A stretch of DNA of 5,298 bases. It comes from an uncultured Bacteroidales bacterium. GTDB lineage: Bacteria; Bacteroidota; Bacteroidia; Bacteroidales; Tenuifilaceae. The notes beneath the pieces are model-generated. The model saw only the letters and a program-made list of their open reading frames with translations, was not told the origin of the DNA and did no database searches. A program made the translations under genes and the position numbers. This document shows, piece by piece, positions 1 through 5,296 of this stretch (its first letter is position 1; every line of letters starts with the position of its first letter). The stretch lies in NCBI GenBank assembly GCA_937915475.1, contig CALGIR010000161.1, positions 1 to 5,298 on the forward strand. Direction: 5' to 3'.

Positions 1-7
1 TAAATAA

Positions 8-32
8 ACCAAATTATTAACGCTAATTTGGT
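8..32. repeat. 9-bp perfect inverted repeat, possible terminator of an off-window gene
   Basis: ACCAAATTA (8-16) and TAATTTGGT (24-32) are perfect reverse complements around a 7-base loop. On the minus strand the stem runs into a T-rich tail (GGTTTATTTA); on the plus strand there is no T-run. It could be a terminator hairpin or an operator. No coding region is visible between here and the methylase start at 174, so its target is unknown. Confidence 0.4.
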
Positions 33-173
33 CAACCTATGCCAGGACAAGACAAGATACTCCTGAATTCAAGAACTTAACGCAATAAATAAAAAGAATT
101 ATTGCTTATAGACAAAAATATTTGTATTTCACTAACTTCGCAGAGTGAAAGGCAATATAAAGTAAATTGACAA

Positions 174-1034
174 ATGGCAAGAAACAACAAAAATAAATTA
201 ATTGTACCATTTTTAAAATGGGTTGGAGGTAAAAGACAACTTCTTCCCAAAATTGTTGAGCACTTGCCCAAAAATTTTCGTGAGTTCAAATATTTTGAGC
301 CTTTCATTGGCGGAGGTGCTGTATTATTTCACTTACAACCTGAGAATGCTGTTATTAATGATTTTAACAAAGAGTTAATCAACGTGTACAATGTTGTAAA
401 AAATAGACTTGACGATTTAGTCATAGATTTAAAAAAACACAAAAATACCTCAGAATACTTTTATCAAATCAGGGGTGTAGACAGAACCGATGAGTTTCTA
501 AAATTATCAGATGTTCAAAGAGCATCAAGAATAATATATCTTAATAAGACTTGTTTCAATGGGCTTTATAGAGTAAATAGTGCAGGTGAGTTTAATGCTC
601 CATTTGGACGTTATAAAAATCCCAATATCGTTAATGAACCTACTTTAAAAGCAGTAAATAAGTTTTTGAATAAGAATAATATTTCAATTAATTGTGGAGA
701 TTATTCGGATATTTTAGAACAAGCAGATGAAAATAGTTTTGTTTATTTAGACCCTCCATATCATCCAATTTCTGAAAATTCAAATTTCACAGGATACATC
801 CAAGGGGGTTGGGATATGTTTGACCAAATTAGATTGCGAGAAGTCTGTGATATATTAAATGGGAAAGGAACAAAATTCCTTTTATCAAATTCCTCAGCTC
901 AATTCATTAAAGACCAATATGAAAACTACACTATAACAACTGTGAAAGCTATTCGGTCTATTAACTCAAATGGTGCAGATCGAGGACAGATAGACGAAGT
1001 TTTAATTAAAAACTATGAGAAAATCAAAAAATGA
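174..1034 (+). CDS. dam: Dam-like alpha-class DNA adenine N6-methyltransferase (MboI/DpnII-type M1)
   Basis: This 286-residue protein is a D12-class adenine methyltransferase, which moves a methyl group from S-adenosylmethionine to N6 of adenine in a short DNA site. Visible motifs, in family order, are FLKWVGGKR (13-21) near the N-terminus, the SAM-binding FEPFIGGGA (41-49), the INDFN acidic motif (61-65), FNGLYRVN (128-135) followed by GEFNAPFG (138-145), and the catalytic DPPY (193-196) in FVYLDPPYHPIS. The length matches the Dam/DpnM family (about 270-285) and no motif residue looks damaged, so it is probably active. The ATG at 174 places the KWVGGK motif at the usual distance from the N-terminus. 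The last 20 bases overlap the start of the endonuclease gene, suggesting translational coupling. GATC specificity is inferred from the family and the gene neighbourhood. The symbol marks family likeness, not proven orthology to the housekeeping gene. Confidence 0.93.
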   Translation: MARNNKNKLIVPFLKWVGGKRQLLPKIVEHLPKNFREFKYFEPFIGGGAVLFHLQPENAVINDFNKELINVYNVVKNRLDDLVIDLKKHKNTSEYFYQIRGVDRTDEFLKLSDVQRASRIIYLNKTCFNGLYRVNSAGEFNAPFGRYKNPNIVNEPTLKAVNKFLNKNNISINCGDYSDILEQADENSFVYLDPPYHPISENSNFTGYIQGGWDMFDQIRLREVCDILNGKGTKFLLSNSSAQFIKDQYENYTITTVKAIRSINSNGADRGQIDEVLIKNYEKIKK

Positions 1035-1290
1035 CAAGGCTTGGCAGTTGATTTTTGACAAATACCAAATCAAAGATAAAATTTCGAAAGAGGGTCATTT
1101 TGAAATTACAGCAAGGAAAATAAACGAGTTTCGCGAGGCAAGATTAATGACCAAATTTGATCATAAATCTCAATTACCTAGACTTTTTTCTGAAAATAAT
1201 TTATCAATATTACCTATATCAAGGGGAGGATAAGTAATTGGCACTTTCGAAACATTTTGTGATTTCAATATTGATGATATTGAAGTGAAA
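1015..1290 (+). pseudogene. type II restriction endonuclease, 5' fragment with in-frame stop
   Basis: The frame opens at ATG 1015 inside the methylase gene and encodes 72 residues before TAA at 1231-1233. The sequence (KNDKAWQLIFDKYQI, then FREARLMTKFDHKSQLPRLF and NNLSILPISRG) resembles the N-terminus of a family annotated as type II restriction enzymes beside Dam-like methylases; I recognise this from memory of the family. After the stop the same frame continues without a break for 19 codons (VIGTFETFCDFNIDDIEVK, 1234-1290), which matches how the family normally proceeds (RG-x-Y-[IV]-I-G). Codon 73 was therefore probably a tyrosine changed to TAA. Homology ends exactly at base 1291, where an IS terminus begins. 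Family members are several times longer, so most of the protein, including any catalytic site, is lost. The 72-residue product is not expected to cut DNA. Confidence 0.8.
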
Positions 1291-1322
1291 TGGTCTAGTT
1301 TGATTGGACAGAGTTATACTTA
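1291..1322 (+). repeat. isolated IS3-family terminal sequence (solo IS end)
   Basis: These 32 bases match 2196-2227, the terminus of the IS remnant downstream, at 29 of 32 positions and in the same orientation. Both begin TGGTCTAGTTTGA and end TTATACTTA; the differences are at positions 14, 21 and 23. No transposase sequence follows. The last 7 bases, ATACTTA (1316-1322), can also be read as part of the methylase fragment that follows (codons for I-L and the first base of T), so the junction lies within this shared stretch. Confidence 0.8.
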
Positions 1323-1516
1323 CATCTACTTCAAAAATAAGTCTTTGCTTTGCCCCATTTACAGGTAGTTCAACCACAGATATTGCAGCAAACTTATTTA
1401 GCAGAAAATTTATTGGTATAGTCATTGAAAATCAACACCTTGAAATAAATATTAAAAGAAAAGAAGAGTTAGAAAATCTTTGTAAAGCCAAAATCATAAA
1501 AAAATTTACGGCTTGA
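1316..1516 (+). pseudogene. beta-class DNA methyltransferase (second methylase), 3' fragment
   Basis: About 66 codons ending at TGA 1514-1516 encode the C-terminal end of an N6/N4-adenine methyltransferase of the beta class, in which the SAM-binding motif follows the catalytic motif. The recognisable stretch reads CFAPFTGSSTTDIAANLF and then RKFIGIVIE, where intact relatives have DPFTGSSTTGIAANL and RKFIGIDIE. The motif Asp is thus Ala, the Gly after TT is Asp, and the Asp of GIDIE is Val, all signs of decay. The N-terminal three quarters, including the DPPY-type catalytic motif, is missing, and the 5' edge is an IS end. MboI- and DpnII-type systems carry a second methylase of this class, which explains its presence. 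A TTG at 1304 opens the same frame, but expression is not expected. Confidence 0.75.
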
Positions 1517-1532
1517 AAAGTTTTAAAGTAAA

Positions 1533-2018
1533 CTAAAACCCATACTCTTTCATTATAGCATCAAGTTCTCGCCACTTTTTACCTTTACTAAAGTTTGCCG
1601 CAAAACTTGGTGCTTGATTTTCGATTAATATTTGATGCATTCCTAATCTTTTAATACGTTTTTTTAGTATTGCAAATTTTTTGTTTTCTTCCGCAATCAT
1701 ACCAGCATAAATTACTGTAAACCATATATCTATAATAACCTTATCCTTTCCATAATCATTAGAAATGTCAGTAATTTTATCTAAGACTTCTTTATTAATT
1801 TTCGAATCCGTAATTTCATAAATCTTCACAAAATCATCATATATTTTTCTACTAGTATATTTTTTGGCAAAACTTTGCAATTCAGTAAAATATTGTACAT
1901 CCCTAGGTGCAAATCTTGTATCACCTTTTCGTGTTAAATAAACGCACCAGTTATCAAAAGAGCCTTCAGCAAACTCGATTACACTTCCATCTGAAATTGT
2001 TTTTATCAGTGTTGCCAT
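1533..2018 (-). CDS. conserved hypothetical protein, 161 residues (resembles DUF7004)
   Basis: The product is a soluble-looking protein without signal peptide or membrane segment. It opens with MATLIKTISDGSVIEF and DNWCVYLTRKGDTRFAPRD, has an acidic and aromatic middle, then a basic stretch (KKRIKRLGMHQILIE) and ends GKKWRELDAIMKEYGF. I recall similar proteins of about 160-170 residues in Bacteroidota, possibly catalogued as DUF7004, but no function is known to me and none is assigned. The frame is complete and shows no damage, unlike the genes on either side. It converges on the broken methylase fragment with only 16 bases between the stops. The ATG at 2018 is preceded by A/T-rich sequence with no Shine-Dalgarno motif. 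Its place between a broken restriction system and an IS suggests accessory cargo, but this is inference. Confidence 0.75.
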   Translation of the reverse strand: MATLIKTISDGSVIEFAEGSFDNWCVYLTRKGDTRFAPRDVQYFTELQSFAKKYTSRKIYDDFVKIYEITDSKINKEVLDKITDISNDYGKDKVIIDIWFTVIYAGMIAEENKKFAILKKRIKRLGMHQILIENQAPSFAANFSKGKKWRELDAIMKEYGF

Positions 2019-2019
2019 T

Positions 2020-2046
2020 TTAAATAATATTTAATGAATTATTTAA
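2020..2046. repeat. 9-bp inverted repeat upstream of the 161-residue gene
   Basis: TTAAATAAT (2020-2028) and ATTATTTAA (2038-2046) are perfect reverse complements with a 9-base spacer, starting two bases before the ATG of the minus-strand gene. In the mRNA the hairpin would sit directly upstream of the start codon. All arms are A/T, so it may arise by chance in this composition. The rest of the 177-base gap to the IS end at 2196 shows no gene and no clear promoter box. Confidence 0.3.
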
Positions 2047-2195
2047 CATATTTCTTCCGTTCCAGTTCCAATATGTACTACCTAGTTCAATGAATAACTA
2101 TTTTACAACCTTAGGTATTAATTCAACGCTATGTGTTTTGACCCCTATAAAACAAGAGTAATCTTTTAAATTTCGATTAATAATTAATTTCGAGA

Positions 2196-2227
2196 TGGTC
2201 TAGTTTGACTGGACAAATTTATACTTA
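2196..2227 (+). repeat. IS terminal inverted repeat, transposase 3' side
   Basis: This is the outer end of the IS remnant on the side toward which the transposase frames read. It begins with the TG dinucleotide usual for IS3-family ends. The 32 bases recur at 1291-1322 with three differences, and the first 20 pair with the opposite end (3008-3027) with five mismatches. Confidence 0.8.
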
Positions 2228-2371
2228 AACACATTTTTTTGCTTTTTATGAGGTTAAACATACTAAATATTGTTTTCTGTTTATAAATTATACTGCTGCC
2301 TGTTACACAGTGGTTGGAGATGCGGCTGGCATCCTGCTTCCAAATCCATTGAGGTTTACTGTCTTTAAAAT

Positions 2372-2860
2372 TTAAATGAAGTTAATATAGCAATCTGATG
2401 TGAATTGGATCCCTTGGTCCGAGTTAATGATTTCGGGCTTCCCATGAATCTCCACCGCCTCCTCCACAACTCCAGCCACCCATTCTGCCTCCATCGAGTT
2501 GGAAATACTCCATCCAACAATGTATCGGCTGTAGATATCAATTATGGCGGTGAAGTACATAAAGCCTTTTGCATCGGAATATAGGTTATGTCAATACTCC
2601 AGACCTGCTTCGGGCCTTCTATCTCAAGGTTGCGCAACAGATATGGGTACTTATATTTTGTGGGAGCGGATATTGTTGTACGAGGCCTGTAATAAACCGT
2701 TCTGATCCGCATTACGTTTATCAATGTTCGCAAATAACAGCGGCCCACTTCAAAACAACAAGTTCATTGCGCATTCTGCGAGTGCCCTGTTTCGGATCCT
2801 CTTGGTGTAGTTTGTCCAGCTGAGCCATTGTTTGAAGGTCTTTTTCGCAATAAGCCTTCG
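2372..2860 (-). pseudogene. IS3-family transposase OrfB (DDE integrase), frameshifted and truncated
   Basis: Read on the minus strand, three frames join into one OrfB. The first (about 2858 to 2750) holds KAYCEKDLQTMAQLDKLHQ and GTRRMRNEL. The second (2748 to about 2566) holds RTLINVMRIRTVYY, KYPYLLRNLEIEGPKQVWS and IDITYIPMQ. The third (about 2563 to 2372) holds FMYFTAIIDIYSRYIVGWS, EIHGKPEIINSDQGIQFTSD and a stop. Each junction fits loss of a single base, near 2750 and in a G-run near 2565. The first catalytic Asp (WSID) and second (NSDQG) are visible. The region expected to carry the catalytic Glu and the C-terminal part is gone, because the frame stops soon after QFTSD. The rve integrase fold is thus incomplete and the enzyme is dead. 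Confidence 0.88.
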
Positions 2861-2977
2861 ATGGGATGTAATTTGGTGATTTTGAGAAAGTTCGTTCGTT
2901 GCTTGTTGTTCCCTAATCACTTAATGAACTACCTTGGCCTTGTAAACGGAACTGAATGTGCATCTTCTTTTTGTCAT
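2861..2977 (-). pseudogene. IS3-family OrfA, 5' fragment with in-frame stop
   Basis: From ATG at 2977 the minus strand reads MTKRRCTFSSVYKAKVVH, then TAA (2921-2923, codon 19), then VIREQQATNELSQNHQIT in the same frame. This matches the N-terminal helix-turn-helix protein of IS3 elements, which typically has K-R-x-x-F-S-x-x-x-K-A-K-V-V followed by a T-x-x-E-L-S/A motif. Just after that motif the sequence passes into OrfB in another frame, so the C-terminal part of OrfA, the normal OrfA/OrfB overlap and the start of OrfB are missing. This explains most of the element's size shortfall. It is too short for the usual ORF cut-off and is recognised by motif only. Confidence 0.7.
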
Positions 2978-3007
2978 CGTTCAGAAAATTAAAGATTAAT
3001 AATTTCC

Positions 3008-3027
3008 TGTTCAAATAAATTAGACCA
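3008..3027 (-). repeat. IS terminal inverted repeat, transposase 5' side
   Basis: Read on the minus strand this end begins TGGTCTAATTT and lies 50 bases upstream of the OrfA start. It agrees with the opposite end at 15 of 20 positions. A second, similar sequence lies 24 bases further out (3040-3051), so the exact outer boundary on this side is uncertain. Confidence 0.65.
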
Positions 3028-3030
3028 CTA

Positions 3031-3051
3031 TAGAAAATGAAAAACTAGACA
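3031..3051 (-). repeat. possible fragment of a second IS end
   Basis: On the minus strand this short stretch begins TGTCTAGTTTTT, close to TGGTCTAGTTT of the IS ends but one base shorter. It is followed outward by CTATA, as is the inner IS end at 3027, so TAGACCACTATA (3021-3032) and TAGACACTATA (3046-3056) form a near-direct repeat. This could be a leftover of an earlier or nested insertion, or a variant true end. The call rests on about a dozen bases. Confidence 0.35.
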
Positions 3052-3076
3052 CTATATCCGTTATTTTGTAGAAGCC

Positions 3077-4369
3077 TTATGCTTTCCCCTTTGATACCAT
3101 TATATCGAGCAGCAACTTATCGGTTTGATTCATTCCTTCGGAGCCTACTCTTCCGAAATTTTGGATTGTTTTCTCAATATCCTCATCAATAATACCGTCA
3201 TTGGAAGAGATTACAATGCCCTCGAGTGCCAAAAGTGCCGATTGAATTGCAGCACTAACCCCTGTACTAACCTTAAGGGCACAGCCCTCTTTGGCTCCAT
3301 CACACACCATTCCCGTAATATTACCCACCATATTTTTAATGGTGTATATCGATTCTTTTAAACCACCACCCATTAAATAGCTTACACCACATCCAGCGCC
3401 AATAGCTGCAACAGCACAACCACACAAGGCTGATAATCGACCTAAATAATTTTTTATATGGATAACAACGAGGTGCGATAAAACTAAAGCTCTCGCCAAG
3501 GTCTCCTTATCTGACTTTAAACTCTTAGCTGCTGAATATACTGGCAGTGTTGCTGTAATCCCCTGGTTTCCGCTGCCCGAATTGCTCATTACCGGAAGAG
3601 TACTTCCAGACATGCGCGCATCGCTAGCTGCAGCAGTTAGGTACATTGCATTATTCATTAAATCGTCAGATAGAATGCCCTTTTCAATATACTCCTTTAG
3701 CTTACGCCCAACACTTAAACCATACTCTTTACTCAAGCCTTCCTGGGCTATAGCATCGTTGTAATCAACCGTTGTAAGTATGAACTCAATATCAGCAAAA
3801 GGCACACGCGTAATAAAATCAAATATTGCTTCAACTGTTAACGAAATTTTCTCTTTTAAACTTCTATCTTCAGCATTAGTATCCTGGTTTTCGTTGCATT
3901 CAATAACCACACCATTTTTCTCGACTAATACAATATTCGAATGTCTCTCGGTAATTACCGCCTTGGCCCATTCCCCATCGGAGTTTGAGCAGATAGCTTC
4001 GATGTAAAGCTTCTCAATCCCTTCCTTTATCTCTATAGAAACCCTATTGTTATCAACAATAGTTTTCGCTTCATCAACAACGTTATCGGAAATTCCTGTT
4101 AATAGTTCGAGACCTTGGCTTGACTTTCCAAAAACTGCTCCCAACGCCGCAGCAATGTGTAATCCAATCATTCCTGTTCCTGGAATACCAACCCCCATCC
4201 CATTTTTAAAGATATTAGGACTTAAAAACAGCTTTATGCTTGTTGGAGTTTCACCAAGAGTTTCGCGGGCTTTGGCTACAGCCAGTGCAACTGCTATGGG
4301 CTCGGTGCATCCTAAAGCAGGAACTATCTCTGCTTTGAGAAGATTTATGAATGTACTATTGCTATGCAT
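3077..4369 (-). CDS. cyuA: L-cysteine desulfidase, CyuA/YhaM (UPF0597) family
   Basis: This 430-residue cytoplasmic protein belongs to the UPF0597/serine-dehydratase-alpha family. Characterised members (archaeal CdsB, E. coli CyuA/YhaM) are oxygen-sensitive iron-sulphur enzymes that break L-cysteine into pyruvate, sulphide and ammonia. Visible features are PALGCTEP with Cys21, the glycine-rich GVGIPGTGMIG (59-69), SNSGSGNQG (262-270), LCGCAVAAIGAGCG with Cys316, Cys318 and Cys327, and GMVCDGAKEGCALK with Cys356 and Cys363. Cys21 plus two or three of the later cysteines are the expected 4Fe-4S ligands. Length is full for the family and no frame damage is seen. The ATG at 4369 is 11 codons ahead of the conserved KAEIVPALGC start, which suits the family. 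It follows the GIN-domain gene by 96 bases on the same strand. A related serine dehydratase activity cannot be excluded from sequence alone. Confidence 0.92.
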   Translation of the reverse strand: MHSNSTFINLLKAEIVPALGCTEPIAVALAVAKARETLGETPTSIKLFLSPNIFKNGMGVGIPGTGMIGLHIAAALGAVFGKSSQGLELLTGISDNVVDEAKTIVDNNRVSIEIKEGIEKLYIEAICSNSDGEWAKAVITERHSNIVLVEKNGVVIECNENQDTNAEDRSLKEKISLTVEAIFDFITRVPFADIEFILTTVDYNDAIAQEGLSKEYGLSVGRKLKEYIEKGILSDDLMNNAMYLTAAASDARMSGSTLPVMSNSGSGNQGITATLPVYSAAKSLKSDKETLARALVLSHLVVIHIKNYLGRLSALCGCAVAAIGAGCGVSYLMGGGLKESIYTIKNMVGNITGMVCDGAKEGCALKVSTGVSAAIQSALLALEGIVISSNDGIIDEDIEKTIQNFGRVGSEGMNQTDKLLLDIMVSKGKA

Positions 4370-4396
4370 TTGAATAATTTATGGTGTGTTAAACGG

Positions 4397-4404
4397 CAAA
4401 AATA
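4397..4404 (-). promoter_or_regulatory. possible Bacteroidota -7 promoter box for the cysteine desulfidase gene
   Basis: On the minus strand TATTTTTG fits the TAnnTTTG -7 consensus of the Bacteroidota primary sigma factor, 27 bases ahead of the start codon at 4369. No convincing TTTG element is seen at the expected distance upstream, so the call rests on one box in A/T-rich DNA. If real, the gene has its own promoter and is not only a read-through product of the GIN-domain gene. Confidence 0.4.
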
Positions 4405-4447
4405 TCAACTAAAAGTAAATAATGGGTAAAAACCAACAGACCACTGG

Positions 4448-4483
4448 ACTGTTATTGAGCATATTCTATTGCTCTAAGACAGT
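4448..4483 (-). terminator. imperfect hairpin over the GIN-gene stop codon, weak terminator candidate
   Basis: Arms at 4448-4461 and 4470-4483 pair at 11 of 14 positions: ACTGT with ACAGT outside and GAGCA with TGCTC inside, around an 8-base loop. The hairpin covers the TAG stop codon of the minus-strand gene (4466-4468). A GGTTTTTACC stretch lies about 15-20 bases further on, not directly at the stem, so it is not a classic intrinsic terminator. Confidence 0.25.
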
Positions 4484-5146
4484 TGCTCCAAGTTCTGTTT
4501 TTATTTTTTTTCGCTTTGGGGTACCCGTTAATGTTAACGTTGCTCCAGTTCTAAGGTTTGCTTCAACTAACTCCTTTGCAGTAATCTTTGCAATTCCCTT
4601 TGTTGAAGCTGTAACAAAAGCACTATCGACTTGAAGTTCTAGGGCAGAAAGGTTCCCAGCAGTGGCTATTCGTGCTTCGTATGAACTTATATTTCCGCTT
4701 ATCCGCACTAAGCCTCCTTTATTTACAGAAACATCAAGGGTTTGTAAATCGACAATTGCATTAACCTCGCCATTGGTTGTTGCATAAACAATAAGTTTAT
4801 CACCCGTTATGGTATCCTGAAAACTAAGCCTACCCGAAGCCCTAACATAAATATCGCGAAGCTGGATATAGGTTAAAAAAACATCAACAGTAGCATCTTT
4901 ATAAACTCCTCTTTTAAGCGTAATCTCTAGAGTTTTGCCAGTTACCTCTGTAACAATGTCGCTCATTGAAATACCCGTAGCCTCAATTCGAGCACTTGGC
5001 TCATCGCCACGGGTTAAAATAACATTGACTTGATTGGTTACCTTAATCTTATCGAAAAACGGTAAGCTACGAATGTTTGCATCCTGTGCAAATGAAGATA
5101 CCGTAAATGCCATGACAAGCGCAAATGACACAAAAATACTTCTCAT
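4466..5146 (-). CDS. secreted head-GIN-domain (DUF2807) protein
   Basis: The 226-residue product starts with a clear Sec signal peptide: MRS, a hydrophobic core IFVSFALVMAFTV, then SSFA|Q with likely cleavage after Ala20. There is no lipoprotein cysteine. The rest is a repetitive beta-strand pattern typical of the DUF2807 'head GIN' fold common in Bacteroidota. It opens with LPFFDKIKVTNQVNVILTRG, has alternating hydrophobic and polar strands with many Gly, Ser and Thr residues (YVRASGRLSF, LIVYATTNGEVNA, VRISGNISSYEARIATAGN), and closes with GTPKRKKIKTELGATVLEQ. It is predicted to be exported to the periplasm or cell surface. No type IX secretion tail is seen and the molecular role of the family is not established. 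It precedes the cysteine desulfidase gene on the same strand, but the 96-base gap gives little support for an obligate operon. Confidence 0.88.
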   Translation of the reverse strand: MRSIFVSFALVMAFTVSSFAQDANIRSLPFFDKIKVTNQVNVILTRGDEPSARIEATGISMSDIVTEVTGKTLEITLKRGVYKDATVDVFLTYIQLRDIYVRASGRLSFQDTITGDKLIVYATTNGEVNAIVDLQTLDVSVNKGGLVRISGNISSYEARIATAGNLSALELQVDSAFVTASTKGIAKITAKELVEANLRTGATLTLTGTPKRKKIKTELGATVLEQ

Positions 5147-5177
5147 AGTGTATTTTTTTAATTAAATACTTAATAGG

Positions 5178-5185
5178 CAAATTTA
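5178..5185 (-). promoter_or_regulatory. Bacteroidota-type -7 promoter box for the GIN-domain gene
   Basis: Read on the minus strand, TAAATTTG fits the TAnnTTTG -7 consensus exactly. It lies 31 bases ahead of the ATG at 5146, giving a leader of about 25 bases. A TTTG further upstream is roughly 29 bases away, longer than the usual 19-21 base spacing, so the -33 element is poor. The leader just before the ATG is A-rich, as is common in this phylum. Confidence 0.5.
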
Positions 5186-5282
5186 ATATATAATCCATCC
5201 CTTAGACTGATAAACAAATTAAGGTTTACTTAAAAATCATTGTTGTCCGATTAAAAAAATTACATTAATTCAGAAACCTTGC

Positions 5283-5296
5283 TTTTACTGGTAAAA
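5283..5296. repeat. short palindrome TTTTAC-TG-GTAAAA at window edge
   Basis: Six-base perfect arms with a 2-base centre lie about 140 bases upstream of the GIN-domain gene. It could be an operator half-site pair or part of a feature running off the window. The rest of 5186-5282 shows no gene or RNA that I recognise. Confidence 0.25.

Larger units (their letters stand above)
2196..3027 (-). mobile_element. IS3-family insertion sequence remnant, internally deleted
   Basis: The element is 832 bases, shorter than the roughly 1.2-1.4 kb usual for IS3-family elements. One end begins TGGTCTAGTTTGACTGGACA (2196). The other, read on the minus strand from 3027, begins TGGTCTAATTTATTTGAACA, and 15 of the first 20 positions agree. 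Inside, on the minus strand, are an OrfA start, a fused and frameshifted OrfB, and about 140 bases (2228-2371) with no recognisable coding. No matching target-site duplication is seen: AGA precedes 2196 and CTA follows 3027. The element lies about 50 bases downstream of the cysteine desulfidase stop codon. It cannot encode a working transposase, although its ends could still be acted on in trans. Confidence 0.85.

Noticed and set aside
117..124. AATATTTG as a -7 box for the methylase gene
   Set aside because: It misses the leading T of TAnnTTTG and has no TTTG at the right distance upstream. The gene's promoter is not identified.
77..307. Open frame of 76 codons on the minus strand overlapping the methylase start
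   Set aside because: It is antisense to the conserved FLKWVGGK and FEPFIGGG motif region of the methylase; no family features.
1219..1425. Open frame of 68 codons on the minus strand across the deletion joint
   Set aside because: It crosses R sequence, the IS end and the methylase fragment in antisense, so it is a by-product of the joint.
1519..1534. AGTTT/AAACT short inverted repeat between the convergent stops
   Set aside because: The 5-base A/T-rich arms with no G-C-rich stem are too weak to call a bidirectional terminator.
2569..2823. Open frame of 84 codons on the plus strand inside the IS remnant
   Set aside because: It lies antisense to clear OrfB transposase sequence and has no recognisable motif.
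2193..3030. Target-site duplication flanking the IS remnant
   Set aside because: AGA before 2196 and CTA after 3027 do not match, and extending or shifting the boundary to 3051 gives no match either.
4047..4373. Open frame of 108 codons on the plus strand
   Set aside because: It is fully antisense to the conserved N-terminal part of the cysteine desulfidase and reads as a mirror of it. The same applies to plus-strand frames at 3125-3361, 3582-3764 and 3780-4007.
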